Shown here piece by piece: positions 40,564 through 41,824 of a stretch of 41,824 bases of DNA (its first letter is position 1; each line of letters begins with the position of its first letter). The stretch comes from Lentilactobacillus kisonensis DSM 19906 = JCM 15041 (GTDB lineage Bacteria > Bacillota > Bacilli > Lactobacillales > Lactobacillaceae): positions 1 to 41,824 of the forward strand of contig NZ_AZEB01000024.1 of assembly GCF_001434135.1 (NCBI RefSeq). The letters are read 5' to 3'. Both the position numbers and the translations under genes were made by a program. The notes below the pieces were generated by a model, which was not told the DNA's origin, made no database searches, and saw nothing but the letters and a program-made list of their open reading frames with translations.

Positions 40564-40684
40564 GTGAGCGGAACCAGGCGGTTAGAAACCGGTGGATAAG
40601 TCTCCATCAATAGGAATCCCCGGGTTTGGGATTTTTGTTGATGGTGCTTATCTACTGGTTTCTGCCTGGAGGAGCTATCCTAAT
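40564..40684 (+). repeat. Hairpin repeat copy, forward, tandem
   Basis: GTGAGCGGAACC to GGAGCTATCCTAAT. Outer arms AACCGGTGGATAAG/CTTATCTACTGGTT differ from the neighbour but pair. Inner arms CATCAA/TTGATG. Confidence 0.9.
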
Positions 40685-40769
40685 ATCTCATTAAAACAGT
40701 TTCAATTTAACACAATTCTCTTCAGAATGGCTCAGATACCCACATTTATTACAACAGATGTTAAGAAAA

Positions 40770-40789
40770 CTCGGTATTTTAATGCCGAG
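40770..40789. repeat. Subterminal hairpin, left end of second TnpB element
   Basis: CTCGGTA-TTTTAA-TGCCGAG, 7-bp stem with one G-U, about 165 bp before the second tnpB; same position as the hairpin of the first element. Confidence 0.45.
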
Positions 40790-40915
40790 ATGAATCAACA
40801 ACTTTTGTGGCTTATAGCAGTCGGATTGCTTTGAAAAATGTACTGATTATTGGATTAAATTCTCTCCTAATTTGGTTGACTTTAGTTCCCAAAGATTGTT
40901 AACACCATGATATAA

Positions 40916-40924
40916 TATAATTAT
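40916..40924 (+). promoter_or_regulatory. Extended -10 of second tnpB
   Basis: TGATATAAT, the same extended -10 as at the first tnpB. No good -35 seen. Confidence 0.4.
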
Positions 40925-40954
40925 GCAATCTGACTATCGAGGAGGAACGTCTCA

Positions 40955-41824
40955 ATGGTATTAACTGGGGTGAAGTTAAGAATCTATCCAAATCAGACCC
41001 AGCGACTCCACATCAAACTGAATTTTGGTTACAACCGGTTTGTCTGGAACCAAATGTTAAACATGCTCATTAAACGCCATGAGAATAATCCCCAAGCACC
41101 TTTGCCTAATGCCTTTGCGCTAAACAATTTGTTGCCGGCACTAAAAGCCGAATACCCGTGGTTGAAAGCTGCTGAGAGTACGAGTTTACAGGCTACCAAT
41201 CACGGTCTAATTATTGCCTATCAGCGATTCTTTCAGTCCCGGCACGGTTTTCCAAAATTCAAGTCACGGAAGTTCCCCAAGCAGAGCTATCAATCTCGGA
41301 TGGGTATTCGGTTGATTGATGAGCAGCACCTCAAGTTACCTAAGTTGGGCATTGTGCGTTTCAGCGGTCGGCAAATTTCCGGTAAAATTAAGAACGTCAC
41401 CATCCGGTTTTCGGCTACTGGCAAGTTCTACACTGTCTTGTTGGTGGATACGGAAATCAAGCAGTTGGCTAAAACTGATAAGAAGGTCGGCATTGATCTG
41501 GGAGTCGCGGATTTGGTGATTACTAGTGATGGGATTAAACACCCCACCATCCGGTTTGACAAGCAGTTGGCTCAAAAGAAACATTATTGGGAAAAACGAT
41601 TGGCCCGTAGACGGCGACAAGCCCAACAGGTAATGGCTTGGGAAAAGCATAATCATGAATTGGTTACCCGGGAACTCAGCGATTTTAGAAACTATCAGCA
41701 AGCTAAACGGATGGTGGCGAAGTACGCCGAAAAGATTGCCAATCAACGCAGTAACTATTTGCATCATTTAACTAAGCAGCTCGTCACCCAGTATGATGTG
41801 ATTAAAATAGAAGATTTGAAAACC
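40955..41824 (+). CDS. tnpB: TnpB, RNA-guided nuclease, cut by window end
   Basis: 290 codons visible from ATG 40955 (GAGGAGGAACG upstream), open to the window edge. N-terminal TnpB helix pattern TGVKLRIYPNQTQRLHI and FVWNQMLNM. First RuvC Asp in VGIDLGVADLVIT, second catalytic Glu in IKIEDLK at the very end. The zinc ribbon and third Asp lie beyond the window. Its sequence is clearly different from the first TnpB, so it is another lineage, not a duplicate. No tnpA is visible within the window. Confidence 0.9.
   Translation, partial: MVLTGVKLRIYPNQTQRLHIKLNFGYNRFVWNQMLNMLIKRHENNPQAPLPNAFALNNLLPALKAEYPWLKAAESTSLQATNHGLIIAYQRFFQSRHGFPKFKSRKFPKQSYQSRMGIRLIDEQHLKLPKLGIVRFSGRQISGKIKNVTIRFSATGKFYTVLLVDTEIKQLAKTDKKVGIDLGVADLVITSDGIKHPTIRFDKQLAQKKHYWEKRLARRRRQAQQVMAWEKHNHELVTRELSDFRNYQQAKRMVAKYAEKIANQRSNYLHHLTKQLVTQYDVIKIEDLKT

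Noticed and set aside
40592-40834. 80-codon frame after the tandem repeats
   Set aside because: Begins inside a repeat, has no ribosome site, and extends into the leader of the second TnpB element.

Overview
The window is chromosomal DNA of a low-GC Gram-positive bacterium. Protein style, strong GGAGG ribosome sites, frequent TTG starts, T-box and L-box leaders, a cre site and a LytTR/DUF3021/ABC operon all point to Lactobacillaceae. Species cannot be fixed from the sequence alone. No rRNA, tRNA, prophage or CRISPR array was found.

Layout. 166-9631 holds a nearly complete acetyl-branch diaminopimelate/lysine pathway. A minus-strand operon lysA-dapH-dapL-dapA-dapB-patA runs from one promoter through a lysine riboswitch (6662-6833) and terminator. 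A divergent lysC-dapF pair faces it. 10219-12560 is a wrecked PemI/PemK (MazEF-type) toxin-antitoxin module: an IS200/IS605-type TnpB element splits the antitoxin gene, and the toxin has an in-frame TGA at the Arg of its RPALVL motif. 12734-17370 has two unknown genes, a PD-(D/E)XK/XPD-DinG-like helicase without Fe-S cysteines, and an FAH-family hydrolase. 17953-24064 has a lactonase-family protein, a GNAT protein, a PerR/Fur regulator with a Per-box, a secreted amidase, and proBA behind a T-box leader. 24533-33000 has YibE/F membrane proteins, a universal stress protein, a hotdog thioesterase, an ArsR-CDF pair, a GNAT protein, AzlCD, a NUDIX protein, and a macrodomain protein overlapping rarA, with a candidate LexA box. 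34576-37210 is an ABC-LytTR-DUF3021 operon. 37339-40415 has small unknown genes, a cre site, a secreted protein and a PPK2 kinase. A second tnpB starts at 40955 and runs off the window.

The most striking signal is a family of about 120-bp imperfect palindromes between genes: 19 full copies, about nine half copies or relics, and one cut by the window edge. The middle of each stem differs from copy to copy, yet its two arms stay complementary. The copies sit at gene ends with unusual precision: several supply or abut the stop codon of the gene before them (patA, lactonase, proA, GNAT, FAH, ppk2). Others lie in 5' leaders (lysA, helicase, ABC operon). Half copies break at the hairpin apex. No encoded protein and no U-tract explains them. 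They look like a structured, possibly mobile, intergenic element, and are the best candidate here for something undescribed.
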